Of a DNA stretch of 64,000 bases, positions 34,222 to 44,304 are shown piece by piece. Position 1 is the stretch's first letter, and each line of letters opens with the position of its first letter. The stretch is from assembly GCA_965222175.1 (NCBI GenBank), contig OZ244938.1, positions 1,984,001-2,048,000 of the forward strand, written 5' to 3'. This DNA comes from NORP240 sp965222175 (GTDB lineage Bacteria > Pseudomonadota > Gammaproteobacteria > Pseudomonadales > Pseudohongiellaceae). A model generated the notes under the pieces. It saw nothing but the letters and a program-made list of their open reading frames with translations. It ran no database searches and was not told the origin of the DNA. The translations under genes and the position numbers were made by a program.

Positions 34222-35229
34222 CTATACGTGATTTTCAAGGTACAGCATTTGGTACAGTTTCCCATATTGTGCTGCGATGTAATTTGGGCGAAAACGTTCC
34301 ACATTCTTAAACCCCTTCTTTACTAACCTTTCGCGGTACTCCGAATCCGAGATAACTCTCTGAATACCCGCTCGAATTTCGGCCACATTGTATGGATCTA
34401 CGATACAGGCGGTCTCACCAGCTACTTCAGGCATTGAATAAAGGTTACTTGTAATTACCGGTCGCCCCACCGCATTCGCCTCGGCAATTGGCATGCCAAA
34501 CCCTTCGTAGGTAGAAACAAATGCCAACAAATCTGCCCGTTGGTATTGCTCAAGTAGCTGCGCATCACTCAAACCAACATGATTTTCGTAGATTATGTCA
34601 TTCGACCTCAACGCAGTTAGCTGGGGAGCTGACAGGTTACCAATAATTACCAGCTGACAGTTCAAACCTTGCAGAGCCTGGGCAAGACGCTCGATATTCT
34701 TATTCTCTGTAGTGCCGATTTGCAGGATACGGGGGTAGTTTACATTGAACTCTCTCGGGCACGCCGTAAAGCTATCCGATACAGGGCAATGGATGACGTG
34801 AATTTTATCTGCGTCATATTTTATGTATTTTAATAATTCCGTTTTCGTGGACTCGGAAATGACGGTAATAACTGCGGATCGATGAATAGGCAGCCAATAC
34901 CAAAAGAACCAAAATACTTTTTTCTTAAGTCCTGTCAGCCTTTCAAGGGATACGCAATCAAGAACTGTCAAAATTGTTTTGCGCCGGGACAATAAATAGG
35001 TCAAATAGTGCACATCACCCGTAACGTGGTTGATGTCCCCCTGTTGCTGAGCAGCTTCGAAGACATTATAGATACGCCGCCAGAGCCCCTTGCTTTCAAA
35101 GCGCGACGTTTGCGCATCTACTGAAAACATTGATGGAAGGGCTTCTCGAACGTCTGAAAATAATCGCTCAAGACTAAAAAACTTCCCTTGCCTGCGCAAA
35201 AAATGGACGACATTAATTGCTTTAGCCAC
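34222..35229 (-). CDS. glycosyltransferase family 4
   Basis: The product is 335 residues with a GT-B fold. The C-terminal domain carries ILQIGTTENKNIERLAQALQ and the donor-binding region VSTYEGFGMPIAEANAVGRPVITSN with the EX7E-type spacing of GT4 enzymes. It is predicted to add one sugar to the lipid-linked repeat at the cytosolic face. Donor unknown. It lies 4 bp downstream of the second amidotransferase. Confidence 0.9.
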   Translation of the reverse strand: MAKAINVVHFLRRQGKFFSLERLFSDVREALPSMFSVDAQTSRFESKGLWRRIYNVFEAAQQQGDINHVTGDVHYLTYLLSRRKTILTVLDCVSLERLTGLKKKVFWFFWYWLPIHRSAVITVISESTKTELLKYIKYDADKIHVIHCPVSDSFTACPREFNVNYPRILQIGTTENKNIERLAQALQGLNCQLVIIGNLSAPQLTALRSNDIIYENHVGLSDAQLLEQYQRADLLAFVSTYEGFGMPIAEANAVGRPVITSNLYSMPEVAGETACIVDPYNVAEIRAGIQRVISDSEYRERLVKKGFKNVERFRPNYIAAQYGKLYQMLYLENHV

Positions 35230-35233
35230 AAGC

Positions 35234-37072
35234 TTATTGCATTAACTCAGACGCAAGTGAATACGCCATCTGACGCGACCAATGAACGTTCGGCCCTGAA
35301 AGCGATGGCTTTCGTCGCCAAGCGTCAAGTGTTTGGCTTTGAGCAAGCCAGCGCTTCATTGGAAGGTTGAAACCGGTTTTTGCACGGCTTACAACCTCAG
35401 TAGGCAGAGGTGATTTTGGCGCAAAGGCCAGTGCCTCCTTAGACTGCAAACCAGGTAGTCGATTGACCATCAATGGTGCCAATGTTTTTAGTAAAGTGTA
35501 ATCTACCAAAGGTGTACGCAACTCCAACGAATGTGCCATGCTGGCCCAGTCACTATCCCTTAATAACTGGTTACGCAAATACCCACATCCCTCCAGCACT
35601 GCGACTGCTGAAAAATCATCATCAGGCAATTGAGCACTTCCAGCAGAGACAAAATCAGGCGGCCTAAGCAATGACAATCCTTCACGAATAAATTCAGCAT
35701 CAAACAGATGCTCAAGCTCCCATGGCAAAAATAAACCCCGGCGTACCAGGTAAAGCGCCTTTAAATCATCACCCGCTGCCAGCAATCCCGAAATTTTCGG
35801 GTGCAGCAATCCACGTGAACTGAGAAAACGTGACAAGGGGAGGCCGATAATTTTTGAGCCTGGAATTTTACCAAACCTGCTTAAGTGTTTTCGCCAGCGT
35901 GGTAACTCTGCAAATGTAGAATAACCACCAAACAATTCATCGCCGCCAACACCTGAGACAACGACCTTAAGCCCCAGGTCATGTGCCGCCTTGCTAACGA
36001 GCCAGGTATTCATTCCATCCACACTTGGCTGATCCATCGCAGCAAGCATTGAAGGCAAATCACGTTCTACCTCTTTATCATCAATCCAGCGAATCGTGTG
36101 TTTAGTCCCAAACGATAAAGACATGTTTGCTGCCAACTCAGTTTCGTCTTGCTTTGTACCCTTGAACTCATCAAACCCTAAAGTAACCGTTTGTGTCTCC
36201 TGACCCGATTCGGTCATCAAACCAACTAATGCACCTGAATCAATTCCGGCTGAAAGAAACGCACCAACAGGCACATCAGCAAAAAGGTGGTGGGAAACTG
36301 AATCCACCAGGGCATTTCTTACAGACTCGCGAAGCTCCGCGGCATTGCATATTACTGGGTTGTTCGCGGCACTTTGCCAAATGTCAGCTATCGAACTATG
36401 TGACCAGGGCTCACTAACACCCCTCTCGTCAACCCACAAAGCGTGGCCAGCAGGTAAAGCCTTGATGTCCTGATAGATCGTAGATGGCTCCGGCACGCTC
36501 CCCGTCAATAAAAACCCCACCATACCGGCGGGGTCAAAAGCAGCACTCAACTGTCCACCAGACATGAGAGCTTTAACCTGTGATGCCAAACGCAGAGTTT
36601 TTCCATCGTTTGCATAATACAAAGGCTTGATACCGTAAGGGTCTCGGCCCACCAACAGACGTTTTTTTTGCTCATCCCATATCGCGAACGCATACATTCC
36701 GCGTAGGCGGGTAAACATTTTTTCACCCCAGTGCAAAAACGCCAAAAGCAATACCTCTGTATCGCTAGACGTCGTGAACTGGTGCCCGGCATTTTCCAAT
36801 TCTGTGCGAAGACTGTGATAGTTATATATTTCGCCATTGAAGATAATTGCATAAGCACCATCTGTCGTGAGCATAGGTTGATCCGCACGGGAATCCAGAT
36901 CGATGATTTTCAAGCGTCGATGGCCTAAACCAATTAAACCATCTTTGGAAAACCATTCTCCAGACGCATCCGGGCCGCGGGAATACATATGATCACAAAT
37001 GCGTCTCAAACTATCGCAATCAATAGGAGGAGCGTTATCGTTATAGCGGTGAATTGCTGTAAGACCGCACAT
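35234..37072 (-). CDS. asparagine synthase family amidotransferase, copy 2
   Basis: The product is 612 residues. Cys2 nucleophile (MCGLTAIHRY), SRGPDASGEW, FNGEIYNY and a glutaminase-synthetase arrangement as in AsnB. The ATP loop reads LSAGIDSG (about 273-280) instead of SGGLDSS, a variation seen in EPS-associated homologs. It is probably an amide-forming enzyme acting on a uronic acid or amino sugar. Confidence 0.9.
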   Translation of the reverse strand: MCGLTAIHRYNDNAPPIDCDSLRRICDHMYSRGPDASGEWFSKDGLIGLGHRRLKIIDLDSRADQPMLTTDGAYAIIFNGEIYNYHSLRTELENAGHQFTTSSDTEVLLLAFLHWGEKMFTRLRGMYAFAIWDEQKKRLLVGRDPYGIKPLYYANDGKTLRLASQVKALMSGGQLSAAFDPAGMVGFLLTGSVPEPSTIYQDIKALPAGHALWVDERGVSEPWSHSSIADIWQSAANNPVICNAAELRESVRNALVDSVSHHLFADVPVGAFLSAGIDSGALVGLMTESGQETQTVTLGFDEFKGTKQDETELAANMSLSFGTKHTIRWIDDKEVERDLPSMLAAMDQPSVDGMNTWLVSKAAHDLGLKVVVSGVGGDELFGGYSTFAELPRWRKHLSRFGKIPGSKIIGLPLSRFLSSRGLLHPKISGLLAAGDDLKALYLVRRGLFLPWELEHLFDAEFIREGLSLLRPPDFVSAGSAQLPDDDFSAVAVLEGCGYLRNQLLRDSDWASMAHSLELRTPLVDYTLLKTLAPLMVNRLPGLQSKEALAFAPKSPLPTEVVSRAKTGFNLPMKRWLAQSQTLDAWRRKPSLSGPNVHWSRQMAYSLASELMQ

Positions 37073-37125
37073 TGTAGACTAGCAAATCACAAATTGATTG
37101 AGGAAATCGATTGATACGTTGTGCA

Positions 37126-38304
37126 TTAAAGTTCAACGCCTTTGAACAGTGCCAAATTACTTTCAATGACATCAACTGAGCCCGAATGGGCTTCAGCATA
37201 AAGCCTGGATCGTTCGGCATATTGATTTAGCTTTTGATAATTCTGAGTGGCCATCCATTCAATAATCTCAACGAATCTGGTTTGCTCGCTCAGTGGAAGG
37301 CTCCACCCAACTCCTTGTTCTTCCAAATCGAGCCAAGGTGTCTGATCACTGATCAAAACCGGGCAGCCCGCAGACAGCGACTCTATGATTACATGCCCAT
37401 AATTTTCACCATGAGTGGGGAAAAGAAACAAATCGTGCTGAGCAAAAACTGATGATACTTCGAGTGGGTTTATTGCACCCAAGTATGACACCTTAACATT
37501 TGATGGTAGTTGATCCATCTTTTTACAACATTTTTCCCAATACAATGCATCGTCAATCGGTCCATAAATATTGAACTCAACGTTCTCGGCTATCTTAGCC
37601 AGGGTGTCAAGTGCTCCCGAAAGATTCTTCTTGGGAGAAATTCTAGAAAGAAAGATAAGCTTTAAAACTCCGTCATGCTGCCTTAAACGATACGGCGCCC
37701 TGCCGGCGACATCAGGAATATTTGCGGCGATGCAAATATCGGTTTTCGTCCCAAATTCCCTCCTTATATCTTCGGCCTCATATTTACTTGAGGCGTGCCA
37801 AGTCAACCCTTTGGTTAGTCGTAGAAATTTTGCTATTAAAAGGTAAGCCTTTTTTTTGTTTTTCTTTATCGAGAGCGCCCCTGGTGAAAACTCACCTCGC
37901 GGAGCCAGAATGACCTTCACATCGGAACGCAAGAACCATTGTGTAATGCAAAGAGGCAAGATTGAAAATATAGGGTGGAAAAAGCTATTAAGGTAAACGA
38001 CATCATATGATTCGTTCTTTAGAACATGCCACATTTTCTGCACCAAGCGATAACCGCTGCTTGCGTAGAAGACTTCGCTACTCCTCAAAGGAGTCCAGGT
38101 ATTAGTACAAACTTCGGGGTAGGGCACCTTGTCGCCCATATCCCGATCTGTGGTAAATATTTTGAACTTAATCGAAGTATTTAAGCTCGCCACCATGTTG
38201 CAAAGTGAACGGGCCGGGCCTCCACCTTTATAGCCTGGCAAATATAAATTTATGAATGCAAGAACCTGAATACTGTTATCCAATGAGTGCAATCTTACTA
38301 CCAT
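37126..38304 (-). CDS. glycosyltransferase family 4
   Basis: The product is 392 residues. The N-terminal GYKGGGPARSLCNMVASL is typical of GT4 enzymes of EPS loci. The C-terminal domain contains LKLIFLSRISPKKNLSGALD and LFPTHGENYGHVIIESLSAGCPVLISD. It is predicted to elongate the lipid-linked repeat. The region is AT-rich compared with the flanks of the window. Confidence 0.9.
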   Translation of the reverse strand: MVVRLHSLDNSIQVLAFINLYLPGYKGGGPARSLCNMVASLNTSIKFKIFTTDRDMGDKVPYPEVCTNTWTPLRSSEVFYASSGYRLVQKMWHVLKNESYDVVYLNSFFHPIFSILPLCITQWFLRSDVKVILAPRGEFSPGALSIKKNKKKAYLLIAKFLRLTKGLTWHASSKYEAEDIRREFGTKTDICIAANIPDVAGRAPYRLRQHDGVLKLIFLSRISPKKNLSGALDTLAKIAENVEFNIYGPIDDALYWEKCCKKMDQLPSNVKVSYLGAINPLEVSSVFAQHDLFLFPTHGENYGHVIIESLSAGCPVLISDQTPWLDLEEQGVGWSLPLSEQTRFVEIIEWMATQNYQKLNQYAERSRLYAEAHSGSVDVIESNLALFKGVEL

Positions 38305-38430
38305 TTTCCATTATCGATTTAGTTACGCGGATTCAACTCGCTAGTGCAACGCGTGAGCTGATTCTTAAAAATACTTGACTAGACGTCTTAATACCAAAAC
38401 ATTTTCTTGGTCTGTAGTTTAGCTACTTTG

Positions 38431-39897
38431 TCATTTATACTTGGCTCTTCTGATAAATTGAAAGCTGATAAATAGCACGAGAAATATCACGCCTTTCCCC
38501 ACTACACTTACGCTAAACGTCTCATCTACTACAAATCCGTAAAGTATTCCGCTCAAACCAACAAGGGACGAAAATACCCCGAATTGCAAGAAAAGCCACA
38601 GTGATCCGTAACTTATAGCCGCAAGAAAAGCGCCGTAGACCAAGGATGAAATTACGAGTGCTGTCCAACCACCATTCCAGTACATTTCCCCAAACACTGT
38701 TCCACTGAATGAAGACATTCCACGTACTCCTTGTACTGCATAGCCAATCTCATGACCTACGTCGAAGACTGGTTTGCTAGGTACCAGAACCCGCGGCACA
38801 AAAGACCAAGGTATGTAATCGTATGTGTTTCCCGGTCGCCCAGAGTCATAAAGCTGCATCATGCTTGCTTGCCATTGGGAATAGTCTAACCTGCTCCAGA
38901 CTTTCTTCACAGCTGGTTCACCTTCGCTCCCAACTGGTGCCGAAAGGTCACCTAAGAGGCTGCCACTGACTACATTCACGGCACTAGTCTCGGACGTACC
39001 AGTAAACCAGGTATAATAACGAACTGCTTCCACCACCGGTGTAACGGCCAACACAGACCAGAACACGACGCCAACGCCAACCGTGAGCATCGTCATAGAA
39101 CGCGTACCGGTATACAACCCCATGACCACCAAAACCAGAGGCGCAACAGCAGCAGTTCTGATACCGGCAATCAGCCCTAACCAACATTCAATAAGCGCGA
39201 CAGCTACTGCGGCGACCCCAAAGGCGATCCCTTTTCGCCCGGCAAGAACTCCCAGGATGAAAGCAGCTAACCAACCCCCAAAACCCAGGAAAGAAAGAAA
39301 CCCGGGCAAATTTAGTCCAGTTCCCAATCCAATCGACATTACCCGCACACAAATCTCCAACAGAATTAGTCCACCGGCCAGTCTTAGTAGCCTTTTATCA
39401 GGCATTCGGTTAATTCGACTTACCGGGAATAAACTCACTAGACTCGCACCTTTCTTGGATTTTCTGAGACTACGGACGATAAAAGTATTAATTACCACAA
39501 GAGAAGAAAGGGTGAACATCAGTCCAGTTGTGTTTAACAATGCGACAATGGAATACGCATGAATATCTGATGGGAAGACAGATCTGAAGCCCTGTAGGTT
39601 TTGTTGGTCACCAAACCACTGATAAAGTGGGCCAACTCCAAAAACAATGGCCGAAACAAACAGAAATATAGGTAGGGGCGTGTAAAATGCTTCGGGATTA
39701 CGCTTAACTATCTTTTGGCCAAATGTGGCAAATAACACCGAAATTGTGATCGGTACGAATCTGACCAGAAATTCATCTGCTAATGGATAATTCGCTATTG
39801 TGAGGCTGCATTGGACAACCCAGAGAAAGAACATAGCCCCCACTAACCTCTTGAGGGGATCAATTGTCCTGTCTATTATGATCTTTGCTTCAAGCAC
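38431..39897 (-). CDS. Wzy-like O-antigen/EPS polymerase (multi-pass membrane protein)
   Basis: The product is 488 residues with about 12 hydrophobic segments spaced along its length and a large loop around residues 300-390 (TGTSETSAVNVVSG, then DYIPWSFVPRVLVPSKPV). Topology, loop and position in the cluster fit an O-antigen polymerase that joins repeat units in the periplasm. Primary sequence in this family is poorly conserved, so the call rests on architecture and context. Confidence 0.8.
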   Translation of the reverse strand: MLEAKIIIDRTIDPLKRLVGAMFFLWVVQCSLTIANYPLADEFLVRFVPITISVLFATFGQKIVKRNPEAFYTPLPIFLFVSAIVFGVGPLYQWFGDQQNLQGFRSVFPSDIHAYSIVALLNTTGLMFTLSSLVVINTFIVRSLRKSKKGASLVSLFPVSRINRMPDKRLLRLAGGLILLEICVRVMSIGLGTGLNLPGFLSFLGFGGWLAAFILGVLAGRKGIAFGVAAVAVALIECWLGLIAGIRTAAVAPLVLVVMGLYTGTRSMTMLTVGVGVVFWSVLAVTPVVEAVRYYTWFTGTSETSAVNVVSGSLLGDLSAPVGSEGEPAVKKVWSRLDYSQWQASMMQLYDSGRPGNTYDYIPWSFVPRVLVPSKPVFDVGHEIGYAVQGVRGMSSFSGTVFGEMYWNGGWTALVISSLVYGAFLAAISYGSLWLFLQFGVFSSLVGLSGILYGFVVDETFSVSVVGKGVIFLVLFISFQFIRRAKYK

Positions 39898-39995
39898 GAA
39901 CGTTGTTGCGTCCTATTCTGATGTCAACCATACATGCCATAGATAAATCATTCCGATTGAGATCAAAATTTTCTTTGGGGGAATGCACCAGAATT

Positions 39996-40730
39996 TCAAT
40001 CCTCTGTTTGAAAATGCACGAGCATGTCCATGGAGTAAACTCTACCTTTTAGACTGGCTGTTTCGATTAACAAGCGGGTCTTTATCAGCGTCCTGGCCAC
40101 CTGCCACCCAACCCAACGCACTGCGCTGAAGAGGCCATGCGGAATTGGCCCGATCTCGCGAAAAGAAACTTTGTCAAACTTCGTGAGGGGTAAAAGTTGC
40201 TGAAAGTTATTTGGCGTGAAGGCTATTCTGTGCGTAAAGTCCCAGTACCGAGTTACCGCTGAATACGGCGATATTGCATTAGGCACCATAGCGACAAATA
40301 CACCACCTGGGCGCAAGCGCTCTGAACTCAGGGCGAGAACTTCTAGTATTTCATCTTTTCCCAAATGCTCGAGCAGATTCATACAACCTATCCAATCGAA
40401 TTGGGAATTCGTGCCTCGCAAAAAGTCCAACACATCTGCGCAATGAAACTGAGCATCGACAAAGTTCCTGGCCGTTTCTATCTCAGGCGAACAAATATTC
40501 ACGCCAGTTAGCGACTGTGCCCTATCCTCGCATGCATAAAGCAATTCTCCCAACCCACATCCTAGATCCAACACGTCCGAGTCTGGCCGGGGAAGCCAGT
40601 CACCCAAGCGGCGTTTTAACCCCGGTGCACAGTTCTCGTAATGGGTCTCGTCGATTGACCTGAACTGACCGGAGGTGGTTTCCAGATAGTTCTCAAAAAT
40701 CATTTTTTCTGCGTTAGTCTGTTCTGTCAT
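39996..40730 (-). CDS. class I SAM-dependent methyltransferase
   Basis: The product is 244 residues. Motif I is VLDLGCGLGELLYACEDRA, with FDWIGCMNLLEHLGKDEI and LRPGGVFVAMVPN further on. It has no membrane segment. The start codon overlaps the upstream glycosyltransferase stop by 4 bases (ATGA), implying coupled translation. It probably methylates a glycan or a lipid-linked intermediate. Confidence 0.9.
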   Translation of the reverse strand: MTEQTNAEKMIFENYLETTSGQFRSIDETHYENCAPGLKRRLGDWLPRPDSDVLDLGCGLGELLYACEDRAQSLTGVNICSPEIETARNFVDAQFHCADVLDFLRGTNSQFDWIGCMNLLEHLGKDEILEVLALSSERLRPGGVFVAMVPNAISPYSAVTRYWDFTHRIAFTPNNFQQLLPLTKFDKVSFREIGPIPHGLFSAVRWVGWQVARTLIKTRLLIETASLKGRVYSMDMLVHFQTED

Positions 40731-41785
40731 AGAACCCCCGCATGCTCCAACATTCCCCTTAAACGCTCCTCGTTACTGTAGCCCCCATCGATACATCGTT
40801 GGTAGCCTGCGAGTCCTATCTCCTGAGTAAAATGGTTGTTCCTCAAATAATGCAACGTCTTTTCCAACAACTCCTCTTTGGAAGAAAAAAACTCGGCTTC
40901 CTTTCCTTCCTCGAACAAACACTTGTGCTCGTCTGTTCTCTCCGCCAGCATAAAAGCGGCACAGGCGGGCAACTCGATGCTTCGTGTGGTTTGTTGATCG
41001 CGATTGATCTTGCGCAAAAAATGTAAGTTTATATCGAATGAGCAAATGGTCTTCGCATAGTCATCGCCAATCACAGTTTTTTCCTCGATCGTCAGCCCAG
41101 CTGGTTTGGAGCGCACTTTGCGTTCCCAATTTCCTCCGTACACCCTTACGGGAATGCCTTGCTCTGCCAGAAATAGAATGTTCTGTGCTCGTTCTTCTTC
41201 CCAACTTCCGATAAACCCAACTTCGCCACCATGCTTGCTTCTGAATTTGTCGTCAATGTCTAGCGGCCTATGCGTCGCAGGATCGAATGCGTTGTCGACA
41301 AAGGTTACATCACGACAACCCAAGGCCCTCAATTCCGGCACGTTGTAACTCTTGGTAGTAAAGAAAAAATCGTATTCAGGAAGATTGTTCAAAAATTTCT
41401 TTGAGTGATTGTGGCGTGCGGACATATCATCCGGCGAATAGCCGATGATCTTAACCGAGGGCTGAAACTTTCTTGCTGCTTCAAATGTGGCGTTCTCTAT
41501 CGAGAGACCCTTTTCTATCCAGATCGCATCAATTCGATCCTTGCCCAAAGCGCGCAGTATCGCTTTATTGACACCCAATCGATCGTGATACCCAGGTGGC
41601 AAAGGAAAACCACTTCGGTATAAGCGCGAGAGCATGCGATCAGCCAGGGACCAACCCGGCAGATTGCTCTCGCAATCAAGAGTGTTTATCGGCGAAACTT
41701 TCAGCCCCAGGTTCTTGATCGCGTTCAAGCGATGCAGAGTTGTCGATCCTGATTTAATGGGACCAACAAAAAGAAGGCTAACCAT
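40727..41785 (-). CDS. CgeB-like glycosyltransferase
   Basis: The product is 352 residues with a GT-B-type fold of the CgeB/DUF3880 group. It contains GEVGFIGSWEEERAQNILFL and a C-terminal domain with RSIELPACAAFMLAERTDEH and FSSKEELLEKTLHYL. The family is found in surface-polysaccharide and spore-coat loci. The sugar donor is unknown. It is followed directly by the methyltransferase gene. Confidence 0.85.
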   Translation of the reverse strand: MVSLLFVGPIKSGSTTLHRLNAIKNLGLKVSPINTLDCESNLPGWSLADRMLSRLYRSGFPLPPGYHDRLGVNKAILRALGKDRIDAIWIEKGLSIENATFEAARKFQPSVKIIGYSPDDMSARHNHSKKFLNNLPEYDFFFTTKSYNVPELRALGCRDVTFVDNAFDPATHRPLDIDDKFRSKHGGEVGFIGSWEEERAQNILFLAEQGIPVRVYGGNWERKVRSKPAGLTIEEKTVIGDDYAKTICSFDINLHFLRKINRDQQTTRSIELPACAAFMLAERTDEHKCLFEEGKEAEFFSSKEELLEKTLHYLRNNHFTQEIGLAGYQRCIDGGYSNEERLRGMLEHAGVL

Positions 41786-41791
41786 TAATAC

Positions 41792-43111
41792 TCATGCCGC
41801 TGATCGATTGCCATCATTTCCTAACAGCGTAACTGGTTCAATAGTATACATTCCCCGAAACCCTTCATGCACGCTATCAATACAGACCGCGGTTCCACTT
41901 CGGTTCCATCGAGGGTGAAAATCACAGCGAAATGAAGCATTAGCCCACTTTGGGTCATGCTGTAAAGTTATCAAGGGATTCAATTCTCTACCTGCCAAGT
42001 CGGCCGTGAATAGTGTCCTATTGCCGATTGAATCTGGCAATGTATCGGAAACCACCCAAGGCGCTTGTGGGTGAAGACTGGGATGACCTCCCTGCATGAC
42101 CCGTGGCAACTGCACGAGTGATTCTTCAAGCTTGCTCGTTTCAACGTCGATGGCCAGAAATGTCTCACCGTGAATACCGCGCTTGATGTTTGCGGGAATG
42201 ACCACGCGCGCCAATTTGACTATGGCTCGCAGTGGTGAAAACCACTTAGAGGTGTTGGATCGAACATTGGCTGCCATATTGCTTTTTCTGCCCCAGATTC
42301 CATAGGTCTTTCCATCCAGCCACAACCCATGGCCAGCAGCACCAGAATCCAACAGACAGCGAAGTCTTTCACCACTTGTTGAAATTGTCATCAGCCTGCT
42401 CAGAGGCCCGCCATCGGGCGATAGCCAGCGATGAAGAAATACGACATTCATTCCATCCGGGCTAAACTCGATATGATCGATCCAGTGCGGTGCGCCAACG
42501 CCCCGAGGTGCGATCTGTTCAGCCAACTCCGCGTAGCCGACAAGCAAACGACTTTGACCGCTCTCCACTTCGACGAGAATAAGCCCGTCATCCACCGGCG
42601 CCGCTTCGCTCGAATATCGTGATACAACACCCTCGTAGCCATAACCAGGTCGTAATCGTCCAAGCCGACCAAAATCAACGCTGGCGAAATACAGACCGTC
42701 TTGGGACATTGCATATACGGGCAAATCCTGGTCTTTCGCCATCCCCGAGTCCGGGTTTATCCATCGTGCATGGGCATGCCCAGACGTCTGTGTATTGAAA
42801 ACCACATGCTCCTTGCCGTTTCGGTCCGCCCATTGGGACATGCAGCCTTGCTGGACACTCCAGGCAAAGGTCTGCGCAATCTCTACAAAAGCACCATCTC
42901 GAGATAGGTCGAGATATCCTACTTTCATCCAATCTGTCTCGGAGGGGAGCCGTTTGTAAACGTCCACCTCGCAGGCGAGTATCTTCGACTCGTCCGCGTT
43001 CCAGGGGGTCTTGTCGTAGTAACCAAAGAAAAAGTGGCGATTATGGGGCGTCAAGCGGATCAAGTCCGGACCCTGCTTTTGTGCACTCAAGCCTCTTGCC
43101 CCTGCAGCCAC
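41792..43111 (-). CDS. PD40/WD40-like beta-propeller protein, unknown role in EPS cluster
   Basis: The product is up to 439 residues without a signal peptide. Repeated blade-like segments include FFFGYYDKTPWNADESKILA, HIEFSPDGMNVVFLHRW and FRCDFHPRWNRSGTAVC. They resemble PD40 propeller repeats such as those in TolB or oligogalacturonate lyase. No catalytic motif can be named. ATG 43111 gives a 25-base overlap with the upstream gene; TTG 43090 would give a 4-base TTGA overlap and is an attractive alternative start. Sitting between two glycosyltransferase genes, it may bind or modify the glycan. Confidence 0.65.
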   Translation of the reverse strand: MAAGARGLSAQKQGPDLIRLTPHNRHFFFGYYDKTPWNADESKILACEVDVYKRLPSETDWMKVGYLDLSRDGAFVEIAQTFAWSVQQGCMSQWADRNGKEHVVFNTQTSGHAHARWINPDSGMAKDQDLPVYAMSQDGLYFASVDFGRLGRLRPGYGYEGVVSRYSSEAAPVDDGLILVEVESGQSRLLVGYAELAEQIAPRGVGAPHWIDHIEFSPDGMNVVFLHRWLSPDGGPLSRLMTISTSGERLRCLLDSGAAGHGLWLDGKTYGIWGRKSNMAANVRSNTSKWFSPLRAIVKLARVVIPANIKRGIHGETFLAIDVETSKLEESLVQLPRVMQGGHPSLHPQAPWVVSDTLPDSIGNRTLFTADLAGRELNPLITLQHDPKWANASFRCDFHPRWNRSGTAVCIDSVHEGFRGMYTIEPVTLLGNDGNRSAA

Positions 43112-44271
43112 TGCTTGATTGCATCATGGCCGGCCTCGTATGACCATTGGTTGACAGTTTCTAGCGCGTTCTGGCCCAGAGTCTTTCTTTCTTCCGTATC
43201 GATCAGGCGCTTGAGACGCGCCAGGAGGGCATCGACGTCGCCGCATGGGTAAACGAGGCCATTGTAGCCATCACGAACCAGATCGCCAGCCGTACCCAAT
43301 CTGTCCGAAACCACTGCAGGAAGTCCGAAGTTAAAAGCCTCGTTAATGAACTTCGGGGATGGATCAGACCTTGAGGCCAATACGACAACATCAGCCGCCA
43401 AGTAGTACGCGGACAATTCACCCTGGTTTCTGAAGCCTTCGAATCTGACCTGAGATAGATTTCTGCTATCACAATAGGTCTCTAACTCGGCCCTGAGCGC
43501 CCCGTCTCCAACCATAATCAGTTGAATATTGACCCCTTCAGTAGCTAGTTTCTCCACTGCAGAGATGATATCCATTGGCCGCTTGACAGCGTTGAGCCGA
43601 CCCACGAAAAGCAACATCACTGCCCCATTATTCAAGCCTAAGGACCGTCGACACTCCAAACGATTCAGCGTGCGCACTGAATGCCTAAAAAATTGATTAT
43701 CCACCGCGCAGGGCACAAACAGGAATTTCTCGTCCGGTACGCCATAGTGCTCGTAATACCGCTTGTTCGCCTCGCAACTGTAAGCAACACCATCCACCAT
43801 CTTCATGAAACTCCTGACGACTGCAAATTTGATCAGTTGCTTAACCTTGCTTTTGGGCGATTTCAGCGTCGCCTCGCCACGAAACAGAACCCGCACGCCG
43901 CGCAACTTGGCCGTGATGACTGCCAGCCACGCTGCGACATTTGAATAACCCCAGACCCAAACCACGTCATAATTGCGCTTGCTGATCCAGCCAATCAGAC
44001 TCGGATTGATCTGCCCAAAGAAATGAAAGCCTGGACGACTCGCCCGGTTTGGTACGAATGAGTATTCGTAATCTTCCAGCAGTGGTAAATCCCACTTGAC
44101 CTTACCATAACTCGGGTCTTCAACCCCTTCACGCGTATCCCAGCAGTAAAATACGTGTAACTCGATATTGGGCTGCGCTGCAAGTAACTGAAAATATTTG
44201 TAATGATATTGGATAGGATGGGAGTCAACCACAGCCACTCTGATCTTTTTTGTCTCGCTGTTTAACATCAT
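43087..44271 (-). CDS. glycosyltransferase family 4
   Basis: The product is 394 residues. The N-terminal domain has VAVVDSHPIQYHYKYFQLL. The C-terminal domain has VMLLFVGRLNAVKRPMDII, FEGFRNQGELSAYYLAADV and the donor site region PKFINEAFNFGLPAVVSDRLG. It is a clear GT-B glycosyltransferase of the repeat-unit assembly set. Two adjacent Met codons begin the frame; the second (44268) would be equivalent. Confidence 0.92.
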   Translation of the reverse strand: MMLNSETKKIRVAVVDSHPIQYHYKYFQLLAAQPNIELHVFYCWDTREGVEDPSYGKVKWDLPLLEDYEYSFVPNRASRPGFHFFGQINPSLIGWISKRNYDVVWVWGYSNVAAWLAVITAKLRGVRVLFRGEATLKSPKSKVKQLIKFAVVRSFMKMVDGVAYSCEANKRYYEHYGVPDEKFLFVPCAVDNQFFRHSVRTLNRLECRRSLGLNNGAVMLLFVGRLNAVKRPMDIISAVEKLATEGVNIQLIMVGDGALRAELETYCDSRNLSQVRFEGFRNQGELSAYYLAADVVVLASRSDPSPKFINEAFNFGLPAVVSDRLGTAGDLVRDGYNGLVYPCGDVDALLARLKRLIDTEERKTLGQNALETVNQWSYEAGHDAIKQWLQGQEA

Positions 44272-44304
44272 TTTTTACTAATATTGTTCAAGTTCTTACT
44301 GTAA

